DNA from: Oikopleura dioica
Taxonomy: Eukaryota; Chordata; Appendicularia; Copelata; Oikopleuridae
DNA length: 64,000 bases
NCBI GenBank assembly: GCA_907165135.1
Contig: OU015566.1
Span: 14,430,157 to 14,494,156, forward strand
Direction: 5' to 3'
Shown here: positions 54,649 to 64,000 of the stretch, in pieces
Layout of the letters: every line of letters starts with the position of its first letter
Position numbering within the stretch: the stretch's first letter is position 1
The notes under the pieces: generated by a model
What the model saw: the letters and a program-made list of their open reading frames with translations, nothing else
Databases searched by the model: none
What the model was told of the DNA's origin: nothing
Position numbers and translations under genes: made by a program

Positions 54649-56728
54649 GAATGGCACAAAATTCTAGCAGACGTTGAGAAGTTTGAGTTCATGACAACAG
54701 TTCAAGTAAGAAAATTCTAGCACCAGAAGAATATTAACCAGCATGATTCTTAGGAGTACACGATCCCAATCTTTCTGCAAAACAAAGATGTGATGTGCGA
54801 AGCCGTCACCGGCTCTGGAAAGACGCTGGCCTTCCTTTGCCCGCGCTGCACAAAATGATCTCTTCCGGGGCAAAGGACAAGAACTCCTTCATCGTCATTT
54901 CTCCGACCAGAGAGCTCGCCAATCAAACTCACAAAGGTACTATTCTAATGCTGATTTACTCGTTTATCGGATATTTTCTAGTTTTGCTGCGATTTCTCGA
55001 TGTTCTTGAAAAGTACACGGCGATGACCTGCATCGGCGGAGTAACAAAGATCCAGGAAGACATGGAAATGCTGGAAAAGTCGACTCCAGATGTGATCATC
55101 GCGACTCCGGGAAGAATGGACGATTTGATTAAACGATCCGATGTGCTCAAGGCGAAGCTGAAGACTGTGGAGATGTTGATTATCGACGAAGCGGACCAGG
55201 TTTTTGAACCCTTTCCTGCGAATTAACAAAGCCTTTTTTAAGATTTTGGACATTGGTTTCGAAAAAGCGATCAATTTCATTTCGTCAAATCTTCTAAAGC
55301 AGCGGCGAACCGGTCTTTTCTCCGCGACGCTGAACGAAAACGTCCTCCGTCTGAAAAAGGCTGGTCTGCGTCATCCCCACTCCGTCTCGGCCAAAGAAAA
55401 GCGCAAGAGAACCTGTCCACGCCTCAAGAACTCAAACTGCTCTTCTCAGTCGTGGAGCCGCGCCACAAACTCAGTTATCTCGTTTCGTTGTTGAAAAAGC
55501 GGCGAAAGTCGAAGAGCGTCGTTTATTTTCTCACTTCCGACCAGGTCGACTATTTCCACCAAGTTTTGAGGCAGCTGGTCAACTATCCAGTGATTAAGTG
55601 CCACGGAAAGAAGAACCAGAAATTGAGGTCGAAAGCGATCAAGGAATTTACCGACAGATCTGGCGGAGCTGTTCCAGGAAACTCGCTACAAAGTCATTTT
55701 CTTTGAGGTCACGTGACGTGATTTCGCTGACCAAAATGGTAGCAAAAGATGCTTTAGACGCTGTTCTTTCCGTCGATATACAGTTTTTCACTGTCATATG
55801 CTACAGTTTACCCGCCAGAGGGGTCAAAATCAAGAGGTACTAATAAGCGGAACCCTGAGTCAGGGTGCTGATAGAGCTGTCCAAAACTAACGTGCATCTG
55901 TATAAAACCCTGACTCAGGTTTCCACACAGGCTCCCGAGCCCTGAGCATCACTAACCGTTAATTAATAATGTTAAATCTCTGATGATTTCTGAATGTAGC
56001 GAATTGTAACAGTTACGACGGATCTGCTCTGCCGCGGCGTCGATATTTCCGGCGGCGTCGACTACGTCATCCAGTTCGATCCTCCAACCTTTGCTCCAAA
56101 CTTTGTCCGCCGCGCTGGCAGAACCGCTCGCGCTGGAAAAAGCGGAGAAAACCTGGTCTTGGTGACTCCGTCGGAGCACGAGCAAAACTACCTCGAATTC
56201 AAACTCAACCAAAAAGTCGGCGACATGGTCGTGTTAAAAGAAGATTTCGAGATTTTGGAACTGGAGAAGGTCAGGGAGATCCAGTTGAAGGACTAGAGGA
56301 ACTTTGAATACGCGCAGAGGGCGTTCCCGAGCTTTTTTTGTGCTTACAAAGGTAACTACTGTACTACGATAATGAAATACAGTAACAAATCTTTTCTACA
56401 GAGATTTCTTTCGATAACAAATCCATTAGGCGCTGCTCTGATTGGTCAGAAATGACTCTAATCGGAAATTTTCATTTTGACCAATCAGTAAGCTTGATGG
56501 ATCAATTCATTATCAAAAGAAGTCGTTGTAGAAGATTTTCTTTTCTGAAATCGATTTCTAGCGCACGAGTGCAAATACATTTTCCGCGAAAAAGAGCTGA
56601 TCAAAAGTATTAGTGATTATGCGCTCATGTTCGGTCTTTTGAAAATGCCAAAAATGGCCGAGCTGAAGAACAAGGAGTACACTGGCTTTACCAATAGCGA
56701 CGTTGATACAGCATCTCAAACCACGTCC
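54649..56728 (+). pseudogene. DDX55/Spb4-like DEAD-box RNA helicase
   Basis: Begins abruptly as EWHKILADVEKFEFMTTVQ / [13 protein letters not shown], then all helicase motifs in order: [11 protein letters not shown] (I), ISPTRELANQT (Ia), CIGGVTK (GG), IIATPGRMDDLIKR (Ib), LIIDEADQ (II, DEAD), RTGLFSATLNENV (III), SKSVVYFLTSDQVDYFHQVL (IV), VTVTTDLLCRGVDI (V), FVRRAGRTARAGKSG (VI, His replaced by Arg). The C-terminus AHECKYIFREKELIKSISDY, LLKMPKMAELKNKEY is specific to DDX55. The family acts in 60S ribosome assembly in the nucleolus. Two single-base losses (T-run at 54836, A-run at 55404-55406) each restore frame if corrected. A MITE sits in an intron at 55853-55931. It ends in a fusion to a STRIP fragment. 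Confidence 0.82.
55853..55931. mobile_element. CCTGAGTCAGG MITE, copy 3 (left end truncated)
   Basis: CCTGAGTCAGGGTGCTGATA on the left pairs with ...AAACCCTGACTCAGGTTTCC ACACAGG on the right. The left outer CCTGTGTA is missing. It lies between the IV and V motif exons of the DDX55-like gene. Confidence 0.6.
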
Positions 56729-57033
56729 ACCAATTTGAATATCTTTCCCATCACTTGTACGGCTCAAACTGCTTTCCGCTAATCGCCAAGTTTTTCAACC
56801 AGAACATGACGGTTTTCGTCACTCAAAGAAATCAAATTCCAAAGGTGGACTTGCGAAATGCTTTTCGAGGTAATTGACCGTTTTTCGACTTAAAAAAGAC
56901 CAATTTCTAGGGCTGCCGATCATCCAAGCGCTGATAGAACGAGCAACTGAAGAGCAGATGCTCTACTGCTGGCGAAACATAATCCCTTCGATTTGTTTCT
57001 TGATAATTCTCGTGAAAATCATGAAAGAAAACG
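56729..57033 (+). pseudogene. second STRIP fragment
   Basis: Reads HQFEYLSHHLYGSNCFPLIA, KFFNQNMTVFVTQRNQIPKV, a GT-AG intron (56870-56910) and [40 protein letters not shown]. It matches 45590-45830 at about 88 percent by eye, with most differences at third codon positions. It includes the QFEY...NC segment that is deleted from the first copy, so it derives from a more complete STRIP gene. Both edges are mid-exon: DDX55 on the left, a 61-base MPP-alpha piece on the right. Confidence 0.8.
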
Positions 57034-57094
57034 TCGTTCTCGATTCTCGGCGACGAGAGCAATTCGGAAACTTACTCCTCAATCGCCTGGGAAA
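57034..57094 (+). pseudogene. 61-base MPP-alpha fragment, duplicate of 47414-47474
   Basis: Near-identical to the part of the MPP-alpha pseudogene encoding [20 protein letters not shown] (4 or 5 differences, mostly silent). It is joined directly to STRIP on the left and to clathrin on the right. STRIP-then-MPP is also the order at 43.8-47.7 kb, so this is probably a deletion derivative of a second STRIP-MPP segment. Confidence 0.75.
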
Positions 57095-59345
57095 AGCCAA
57101 TCAATCGCCAATCCGATGGAGCAGAACTTATGGAACCACTTCATTTTTAAAGAGTTTGAGGACAGGGGAAGTTGAGCGAATCTGCCGAGAATCGAATTGC
57201 TACGAGCCTGAAAAAGTCAAGAACTTCTTGAAAGAGCAGAAAATGTGGGACCAACTTCCTTTGATAATCGTCTGCGATCGATTCGACTTTGTCCACGACT
57301 CGGCTCTCCATCTTTACAGAAATAATCTCCAGAAATACATCGAGATCTACGTCCAGAAAATTAACTCATCTCGACTCCCTCAGGTCATTGGTGGGCTTTT
57401 GGATGGCGACTGCGAGTCAGATGTGATCAAGAGCCTTATCATGGTTGTCCTAGGTCAGTTCTCTACTGATGACCTTGTTCGAGTAGCGAAACCGATTGAA
57501 GCTCCTTCTCCCGTGGCGAGAGTCGCGAATAGCTGAAGACTGCCAAGAACCCGCCAAGATCTTGCTTTGGCCAAGGTCTACATTGATGCCAACAACCCTT
57601 AGCGATTCCTTCGGGAGAATCCGCTGTTGTCGGTAAATACTGCGAAAATCAAGATCCTCATCTCGCATGTATTGTGTACGAGCGTGGAATGTGCGACGAT
57701 GAACTCATCAAGGTCTGCAACGAAAACTCATTGTTCAAGAACGAAGCGCGATACCTTGTCCAAGAAAAGACTCCGAGATATGGGCTTAGGTTCTTGTTGA
57801 CGATAACCCACACAGACGATCTGTCATCGATCAAGTTGTCCAGACCGCTCAGAGGATCCTGATGGCATCTCTGAGGCTATCAAGATTTTCATGGAAGCTG
57901 ACTTACCAAACGAGTTGATCGAGCTTTTGGAAAAGGTCGTTCTCGAGAACTCCGTCTTCTCCGATCATCGAAACTTGCAGAACTTGCTCATCCTCACTGC
58001 AGTCAAGGCTGATACTACCCGCGTCATGAACTATATCTCTCGACTTGACAACTATGATGCTCCAGACATTGCTGAAATCTGCATCAACAATGAGCTCTAC
58101 GAAGAAGCATTCGCCATCTTCAAGAAGTTCGACGCCACGACTTCTGCTATGGAAGTCTTGATCAACAACGCCAAGAATCTCGATCGATCGATTCCTTCTC
58201 TAGTTCTTATTTTGAAACTAGATTAAAGATAAAATCTTTCAACCTCCCTAATTTGATTGTAAAGGAGTCTAACTGTCGATTCAGATCCGAGAAGCTTACC
58301 TTGAAACGGAGCTCTGCTAATCGTTTGCCAAGACGAACAGACTCGCTGAGCTTAAAGAGATGTACCAGGCTGTCAAGGTCCTCTACGCCAGCATTTCCAA
58401 CTTCTACTCTCCTCAAACTTGGCGGGTGTCAGGCTACTGTCGAAGCTACAAAGAAGGCCAATTCAACCCAAACATTGAAGGAAGTCTGCTTTTCTTGCGT
58501 CGAAAACGATGAGTTCCGACTTGCTCAACTCTGTGGCCTCAACATCGTTGTCCATGCTGACGAACTCGACGATCTTATGAGCTATTATCAGGATCGTGGA
58601 TTTTTTGAGGAACTCATCACTATGCTCGAAGGCGCCCTTGGCCTCGAAAGCGCTCACATGGGCATTTTTACAGAGCTCGCTATTCTTTACTCGAAGTACA
58701 AGCCTGAGATGATGAAGGAAAACCTCGAGCACTTTTGGTCTCGTGTCAATCTTCCAAATGTCCTCCGAGCTGCCGAGACTACTCACTTGTGGGCCGACCT
58801 TTTCTCCCTTTAGGATAAGTACGAGGAGTACGACGACGCCATCTTGACAATGATGAAGCACCCAACTGTCGCCTGTAAAGAGGGACTCTTCAAGGACATC
58901 ATCAAAAAGGTCGGCAACATCGAGCTTTACTACAAGGCTCTCGAGTTCTACATCGACTTCAAAACTCTTCTTATCAACGACTTGCTCAATGCTCTTAGCC
59001 CACGAATCGACCACACCCGAACTGTTACCAATGTTATTGGCCTTGCTCTTCGACTTAAAAAGGTCTAACTCCTCGAATTCAGACGTATTGCTGCTTATCT
59101 TTACAAGAAGAACAACAGGTTGGTTTCTTTTTAGTAAACATTTCTTACCGATATTTCTGTAGATAGGCAATCTGTCGAGCTTTGCAAGAAGGACGATCTT
59201 TTCAAAGAGGCAATGGAGTACGCTGCCGAAAGCCGTGATACCCAACTTGTGGAAGAACTTGCGAACTGGTCCCTCAAAAAAGAACCTATTTTTTGCAATG
59301 GACACGCTGTGCAATTACTCAACATCTTACAGCAGCTTCTCTTAG
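57095..59345 (+). pseudogene. clathrin heavy chain, middle portion with many lesions
   Basis: Segments in order match the heavy-chain leg: [250 protein letters not shown] and [20 protein letters not shown]. Stops (for example TAG after NNP, TAG after SL at 58811, TAA at 59066), frame changes and deletions of 5-70 residues separate them. Clathrin heavy chain forms the triskelion of coated vesicles. The N-terminal propeller is absent; the 3' end lies 4 kb away at 63443. Confidence 0.88.
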
Positions 59346-59460
59346 TTCAAAGACGAATTCTTTTCTAGTTATTTATTATTCCAAATAAACCTGTGAAATA
59401 AACAAGTTCCAAAGACAAACATTATTCCAAAAAAATACATCACTCTGATTTTAGAAAAAT

Positions 59461-60480
59461 GTCGCATTTTATGGGCGATTTCATGAAATCGTCCGAGAGT
59501 TAAACTAACCCTTACTTCAACGATGGTGGCACTGGAATGCCTCCGACCGAGGAGGAGATGATGGAGAAACAAAGAAAACCAGAGAAGAAGAAGCAGGAGA
59601 TTAGCTATGGAGACGATGTGGAAGCGATGTGGGCGGAGTGAGAGGCAGAAGTTGAGCCTGAAAGTAGGCCTAAGAAAAGATCCAAGCATGAGGGCAAATG
59701 TAAGTCACTCTTATTGGAGTATAATTATACTGTTTAAATTATACCTACTATATAATTTATACTGTATAATCTATCTAATATTTAGCTGCTGCTGAAATCA
59801 AAGAAATCAGAAACAAACTCACTGGAAAGCTGATGCGTGCCGATCTCAAAGGCAACAAAGAAAAAACTGCGAAAATTTAAAAAGAAATCGACGAATTACC
59901 AGATGAAAACACAATCGTCGTTCAAAAATACGATGCCCGTGGTCGAATCCGTCCAAGTAACCAGAAACGCGAATCTGATATTTCTGCTCTTCTTCGTGAT
60001 GAAAAGAATGACGATGGAGGAATGGGTTAGTTTAATGATAGTCTTCCATGTCTTCAAGGTCTTTTTTTAGCTTCGGATATGGCGCTGAAGAAGAACTCTT
60101 CGACGGCACAAAGACAAGAGGGAAAAAAGAGAAGCCTCATGCAGAAGAAGACCGTGAACGAGCAAAGAGCAGGATGATTCATAGAAGCCTCGAAAACTGT
60201 CGGTTTTGCTATTCGAATAAGGTAGAGAGTGAACGCAATTGAAAGCAAGAATTGACGTATTCTTAGAAACTCCGCGACTCAATTTGCTGGGTTGGCCAAC
60301 ACGTGTACCTTGCTCTTACAGGCTCTGAACCGATGGCAGAAGGCCACTGCATCATCGTTACAAAAGAACACTATCGAAATCTGCCGTCATGCGATGAGGA
60401 TGTCGCACGCGAGATCCTCAACCTGCGAAGAATGCTTACTGGGTATTTCAAAGCAAAGAACGATACAGAATTTTCCAACG
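59461..60480 (+). pseudogene. CWF19L2-like fragment
   Basis: Acidic/basic N-terminal part (MPPTEEEMMEKQRKPEKKKQ, YGDDVEAMWAE), then AAAEIKEIRNKLTGKLMRAD, VVQKYDARGRIRPS, ISALLRDEKND, FGYGAEEELFDGTKTRGKKE, MIHRSLENCRFCYSNK, QHVYLALTGSEPMAEGHCII and VTKEHYRNLPSCDEDVAREI. These match CWF19L2 (AEIKEIQEKLKGKLMKAEL ... EKCLYCFDSS ... [20 protein letters not shown]), including the C-x-x-C and HIT-like region. TAA at about 59878 and a TGA near 60239 break it. CWF19 proteins act at a late spliceosome step. It ends mid-exon in a fusion to PPTC7. Confidence 0.75.
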
Positions 60481-61064
60481 ATTTTTCCAGCAACTGGCTT
60501 ATGCGCCGCCGAGTCTGCGATTTATCGCTGCTATGCCGTCTGATGCACACGAGAAGAAATTCGTTACGCACCCGGTAAGTTTTTAGACAGATAGAAAGTC
60601 CCGTGGTTTGTCTTTTGGACGCGCCGTTAAAAGTTTTATGTTTTTCTTGAATACGCGATTTTGAATCGATGAATCTGGGTTTACGACGTATTCTGATCAA
60701 TTACTACTCGACTGACCTTATTCTTTCCAGGGAGATCTAATCGTCACAGCTACCGATGGTCTGTTCGACAACGTCCCCGACGAAGTGCTTCTCCAGGAAC
60801 TCTCGTATCTTCCCCACGCCGATCAAATCCACACTCAAGGTCTGCCTCCTCCTTCCTCTTTCAACCCTTTAACTCCGCTTCTTCAGATCTGGAGCGCACG
60901 GCAAAGTGCCTGGCCTCGCGCGCGCACAAGAACGCGCTCAACAAGTCGTACGTTTCTCCCTCCGCGCTCGCCGCCAAAAGCGCTGGCTTCCACTACACCG
61001 GCGGCAAAATGGACGACGTAACGGTCATCGTATCCGTTGTGTCTGACCTCGGCACTGAAGTGTA
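60481..61064 (+). pseudogene. PPTC7 (PP2C-type phosphatase) C-terminal half
   Basis: In frame from the fusion point: LAYAPPSLRFIAAMP, HEKKFVTHP, an intron (about 60574-60731), GDLIVTATDGLFDNVPDEVL LQELSYLPHADQ, an intron, DLERTAKCLASRAHKNALNK, SYVSPSAL, GFHYTGGKMDDVTVIVSVVS ending TEV and TAG at 61062-61064. It matches PPTC7 GDIILTATDGLFDNMPD ... GGKPDDITVLLSIV, including the metal-binding Asp residues DG and DD. The N-terminal half is missing. PPTC7 is a mitochondrial matrix phosphatase. The retained half shows no lesion. Confidence 0.8.
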
Positions 61065-62094
61065 GCTTTTTAGCTTTTCTTTTCTTTTTTCTAAAACTTC
61101 CGTCTAAAAATTCATGATTCAAAATGCTCTCTTCGCCTTTCTCTCTCGTCTTTGTTTATTCTCTTTCTATCAACATATTCTTCTCTACTGAAATTTCCAA
61201 GGCCTACTTTTGACTTCATTTAAATTGAAGAACTAATGATGAACAAACGGGTTTCTGACCCCTTTTTTGAGGTGTTCAACTTTGCCTTTTCTTGGTCCTT
61301 GAAGATCAAGCTGTCAATTCTTCAGCATTTATTTATTTAGGATGTTTTTAAAATGAAACAGTTTTGGCCTTCTTTTCTGGTGCCAAAATGACTTTACTCC
61401 TTTCTCCTTCGAGAAAGAAAAAATACTCTCATTTCAAAATTGAAAACTCTCCCAAAACAACATATTCTCTTTTACCTCGTTGCTTGTGCTACTATCAAAC
61501 CATATTTTTCCCAAGTCAAGTCCCGCGGAGAACAAACTCTAGCGACATCTGAACGAGAAAACGGTTCGGATCAGGAGTTTCCCGCGGCCGCTTGATTTCG
61601 GAATGAAGTGAAACTTGAGTGGTTACGAATTTAACTTATTTATTTGTATAAAGGAATACACTATTCGAAAATTGAAAGCTTTATCTGTTCTTTGCTGTTG
61701 TAGTAACAGCAGCTTGTTTATTTTGACGCATTTTTATAGCACAATTTTTGAAGCACTGCAGTTTGAAAATTATTCTAGAGCTCGTCATGATGAAGTAGGG
61801 AGCTTCCTCAGTGCGTAGCAGGCGATTCAGTCAAGGCATCATAAGCTTTTGCCCGTTTTTCTTCTTGATAAACCGTCTCTATCGAGAAGATCGAGCAGGG
61901 CAAAAATATCATTTTGCAGCAATTCAACGACAAACTGTATTTTTCAAACTTCCCGTCTCTTTGACATTCGAGGACCATCGTCCACTTTTCTAACCTTCTA
62001 TTTTTGTAGAGCCGTCAAGACAAAACTCTTAATTCTTCTTTGATACTGAAAAAACAATCAAAAAAAGCATGTCTGATATTTAGAAAAGAATGAA
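61065..62094. other. gene-poor gap
   Basis: About 1 kb, AT-rich. No gene fragment recognised. The 3' flank of PPTC7 contains T-rich tracts. Confidence 0.4.
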
Positions 62095-62600
62095 ATGAGC
62101 GGAATCGAGTATTCAGAAATTCTGGATCGCTCGAACGCATGGCTCGCGGGAAATAAGCGAAGGTACTGAGGACCAAGGATTAGTGTAACTAATGAACTGT
62201 CTAGTGAAGGAAGTGTTCTTCATCAGCAACATTCTGCAATTCGAAATGATCCACTTCATCGGCCAGCTGCAGTACTACATTCACTTCGAAATCAGCGAGA
62301 CATCTTGGGCAGTCTTCGCCGAAAAGGTAAGTCCTTCTTGGTCGCACCAAACCGGATCATTTGCAGGTCGAGATTTAGCAAATGACCTGAATGAAGTGAT
62401 CATCGCGCACAATGCCTTCCTCAACGAGCTGGAACAGGGCTAACTGCTCGCGGACTCTCTCTGGGACAAGATAAAATCACTCAGAATTGCGAACATCTTT
62501 TGCCTCCATTGCCAAATCAAGTGCCTTTTCCGAGGATGATGAGCTGCTAGAGAAAGAACGCAGAAACTCCTTCAAGAACGAAATGTTCAAGCACAAGGTA
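62095..62600 (+). pseudogene. gamma-tubulin complex component 3 (GCP3)-like fragment
   Basis: SGIEYSEILDRSNAWLAGNK leads; from about 62210 the sequence is VFFISNILQFEMIHFIGQLQ, YYIHFEISETSWAVFAEKV, then after an intron LNEVIIAHNAFLNELEQG-stop-LLADSLWDKI and FSEDDELLEKERRNSFKNEM. This matches GCP3 (NILRCEMVHFIHQMQYYITF EVLECSWDELWNKV ... LDHIIAAHEVFLDTII). Stops at 62441 and a frame change near 62380 break it. The family nucleates microtubules. The first 20 residues are not clearly GCP3. Confidence 0.65.
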
Positions 62601-62635
62601 AAAAAGAGATTCAATTCAAAATGTAACGATTTCCC

Positions 62636-63440
62636 AGTGTTCGGTGACCACCTGCCGGACGACTTACCAGAAAATCCTCCCAGCCAGTCCTTTCTCTTCA
62701 TGTGTCCACACGCGGCGATGCTGCTCAAAAGAAGAATTCAGAAGTGCCCCTACAGTGTTGACAAGTACAGTTACACTCGAAAAGCTGAAAGTTTAATCTA
62801 GTTTCTTAGGCAATTAGCGCCCCTGACGAATATTTTGATGAACCTCTCAGTTTCGCAGCTGCAGGAAACGCTGCTGGAAAAGTGACGCAATGGGAAATCT
62901 CTGGAAAGGACATCTTCGACCTCGATTACGATATCGACGATTCCATCGAGGTAAAAACGGCTGTTTTTCAGTGGTCATCAATTTGATCGTTTTAGTGTAT
63001 TCCAGACGTAACGATGGACAACGAGTCGGGAATGCACGAGCACTGGATGTTCTTGAACAAAGAAGTCACCGTTTCCAGCGAAAAACAAATCGGCCAAAAC
63101 CCGAAGTCGTTTATTTGTTCAAAGATATGGTGGATTTCTGGTGAGTCCAATCGAATCTATTGACAGGACCCCTAACGCTTCTGACTAGTGACACGGCGAA
63201 CGATGAAATGATGAAGGTGTCGCATAGTTTGTACGCGGCGCTGCTCATTCACGAGCCCCTCCACTCTTTGGTGGAGCAATTCGAGCGCCTCTTTCCCGAA
63301 CTGCGCCTTTCCGGCTTCCGAGAGAAGCTCGAGCCCAGATGCGCGTCACTCTTCGCAGCAGAGAGCATTTCGCTGACGATGATCGAAGTTGTCGACTCGT
63401 TGCTGTCTGCCGCCTTTCCCAGCGTGGAACTGTTCTTTTC
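62636..63440 (+). pseudogene. unrecognised coding fragments
   Basis: Three coding-looking exons: 62638-62800 (FGDHLPDDLPENPPSQSFLF, PHAAMLLKRRIQKCPYSVDK), about 62813-62950 (APDEYFDEPLSFAAAGNAAG, WEISGKDIFDLDYDIDDSIE) with a GT-AG intron to MDNESGMHEHWMFLNKEVTV, and about 63196-63440 ([60 protein letters not shown]). I do not recognise the family; they may be one gene or several. The last runs into the clathrin 3' end. Confidence 0.4.
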
Positions 63441-63442
63441 CT

Positions 63443-63790
63443 TCCTCATTCCATTGCTGCCTGCCTCTAACCTGTTACGACCTCATGCGACCCGACGTTG
63501 TTCTCGAGCAATCGTGGGGAAACGGAATCCAGGACTTTGCCATGCCTTACTTTATCTAGGTAACAAATGATGATGATTTTTATGCTTATCTTGAATAAGC
63601 CGAAGAGCCCGAGCAGCCGATGATCATGGCGCCTCAACTCATGTTGGCGAACTCTGCACATATGCCCGGCATGGCAGGAGCACCGGTAGAAGTCCTTCTC
63701 AAGTTTTATTTTTGATAAACTTTTCAGAATCCATTCGGTCAACCTGAGATTGGGTTGCCTGCCAAACTAATTCGGTGGAATGCCTGGACA
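63443..63790 (+). pseudogene. clathrin heavy chain 3' end
   Basis: [29 protein letters not shown] (human [29 protein letters not shown]), a short GT-AG intron (about 63560-63600), EEPEQPMIMAPQLMLANSAH, another intron and NPFGQPEIGLP, matching the Pro/Gln/Met-rich C-terminus. It would follow directly on 59290, but 4.1 kb of CWF19L2, PPTC7, GCP3 and unknown fragments intervene. The usual QLLMLTAGPS-like tail is shortened and runs into non-clathrin sequence. Confidence 0.75.
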
Positions 63791-63927
63791 ATTCAAAGCT
63801 TTTTCTCAACTGATTCTTTCTTTCTACTTTTTGATTCGTCCATGTCTAAACGATCATTTTTTATCTGATCGAGAGACTGCGATCAAGGCGAGTCGGAGCA
63901 TCATTTGAAAATACTCATTTTTCGAGA

Positions 63928-64000
63928 ATCGAGTAGAGAAAGGATCCCATATTTTTTGTTCAGACAGTGCGCTATCGGATTGAGAATGAAACGAAAAGAG
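63928..64000 (+). pseudogene. second copy of the TRF-like gene 5' region (cut by window edge)
   Basis: The bases from GAGTAGAGAAAGGATCCCAT to the window end repeat 50955-51012 with a few changes (one T fewer in the T-run, C for T, G for A) and include the same ATG context (ATTGAGA/ATGAA). The gene itself lies beyond the window. Confidence 0.6.

Overview
The window is eukaryotic DNA from a compact-genome animal, most likely a larvacean (appendicularian) tunicate of the Oikopleura type. The reasons are: introns mostly 35-80 bases long; a minority of introns that only splice in frame with non-canonical borders (GA-AG, GC-AG, perhaps AT-AG); animal-specific genes (a Pax3/7-like paired-homeodomain gene, a discoidin-domain-receptor-like gene, PLC-delta, STRIP, HS2ST, clathrin); and a C-terminal Cys-rich module (CPCGEKCPNGC) of the kind I associate with larvacean secreted proteins. 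Long gene-poor stretches filled with small non-autonomous transposons suggest either a larvacean with a larger genome or an unusual genomic compartment. The species assignment is inference.

Left part (1-11.4 kb): the tail of a kelch-like gene; a large secreted TIM-barrel glycosidase-like protein with a Cys-rich tail (11 exons, 1168 codons, reading frame closes exactly); a tiny secreted peptide; a single-exon Pax3/7-like gene; a small three-exon gene of unknown family; and a discoidin-domain-receptor-like membrane protein that has no kinase domain. From 11.4 to 33.2 kb genes are sparse: two PLAC8 (Cys-rich) paralogues on the minus strand, several candidate micropeptide genes, and many inverted-repeat elements. 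Among these are two adjacent foldback-type transposons (23218-24042 and 24062-24906), each flanked by a perfect 9-base target duplication, and a TTAA-flanked MITE.

A PLC-delta-like gene (33264-36779) is complete apart from one single-base frameshift. To its right (37.1-64 kb) most of the sequence is broken genes. A kelch-like gene is interrupted by a third foldback element (9-base duplication) and a Tc1/mariner-type element. Then, almost all on the plus strand, come fragments recognisable as choline kinase, an M16 peptidase/UQCRC2-like protein, STRIP1/2, mitochondrial processing peptidase alpha, HS2ST, ORC3, zDHHC16, a TRF-like telobox Myb protein (fairly intact), GALE, glycogen phosphorylase, DDX55, a second STRIP piece, a 61-base MPP-alpha piece, clathrin heavy chain, CWF19L2, PPTC7, GCP3 and the clathrin 3' end. 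Neighbours are often fused inside exons, introns are kept, and several pieces occur twice. This fragment concatemer is the most unusual feature of the window.

Functionally the intact genes do not form one pathway. The right half looks like a degenerating same-strand gene cluster (a decayed operon, a Y-like non-recombining region, or scrambled end-joined fragments). Four single-base losses that restore frame, two or three of them in short A or T runs, also raise the possibility of residual sequencing error, so single-lesion genes should be called pseudogenes with caution.
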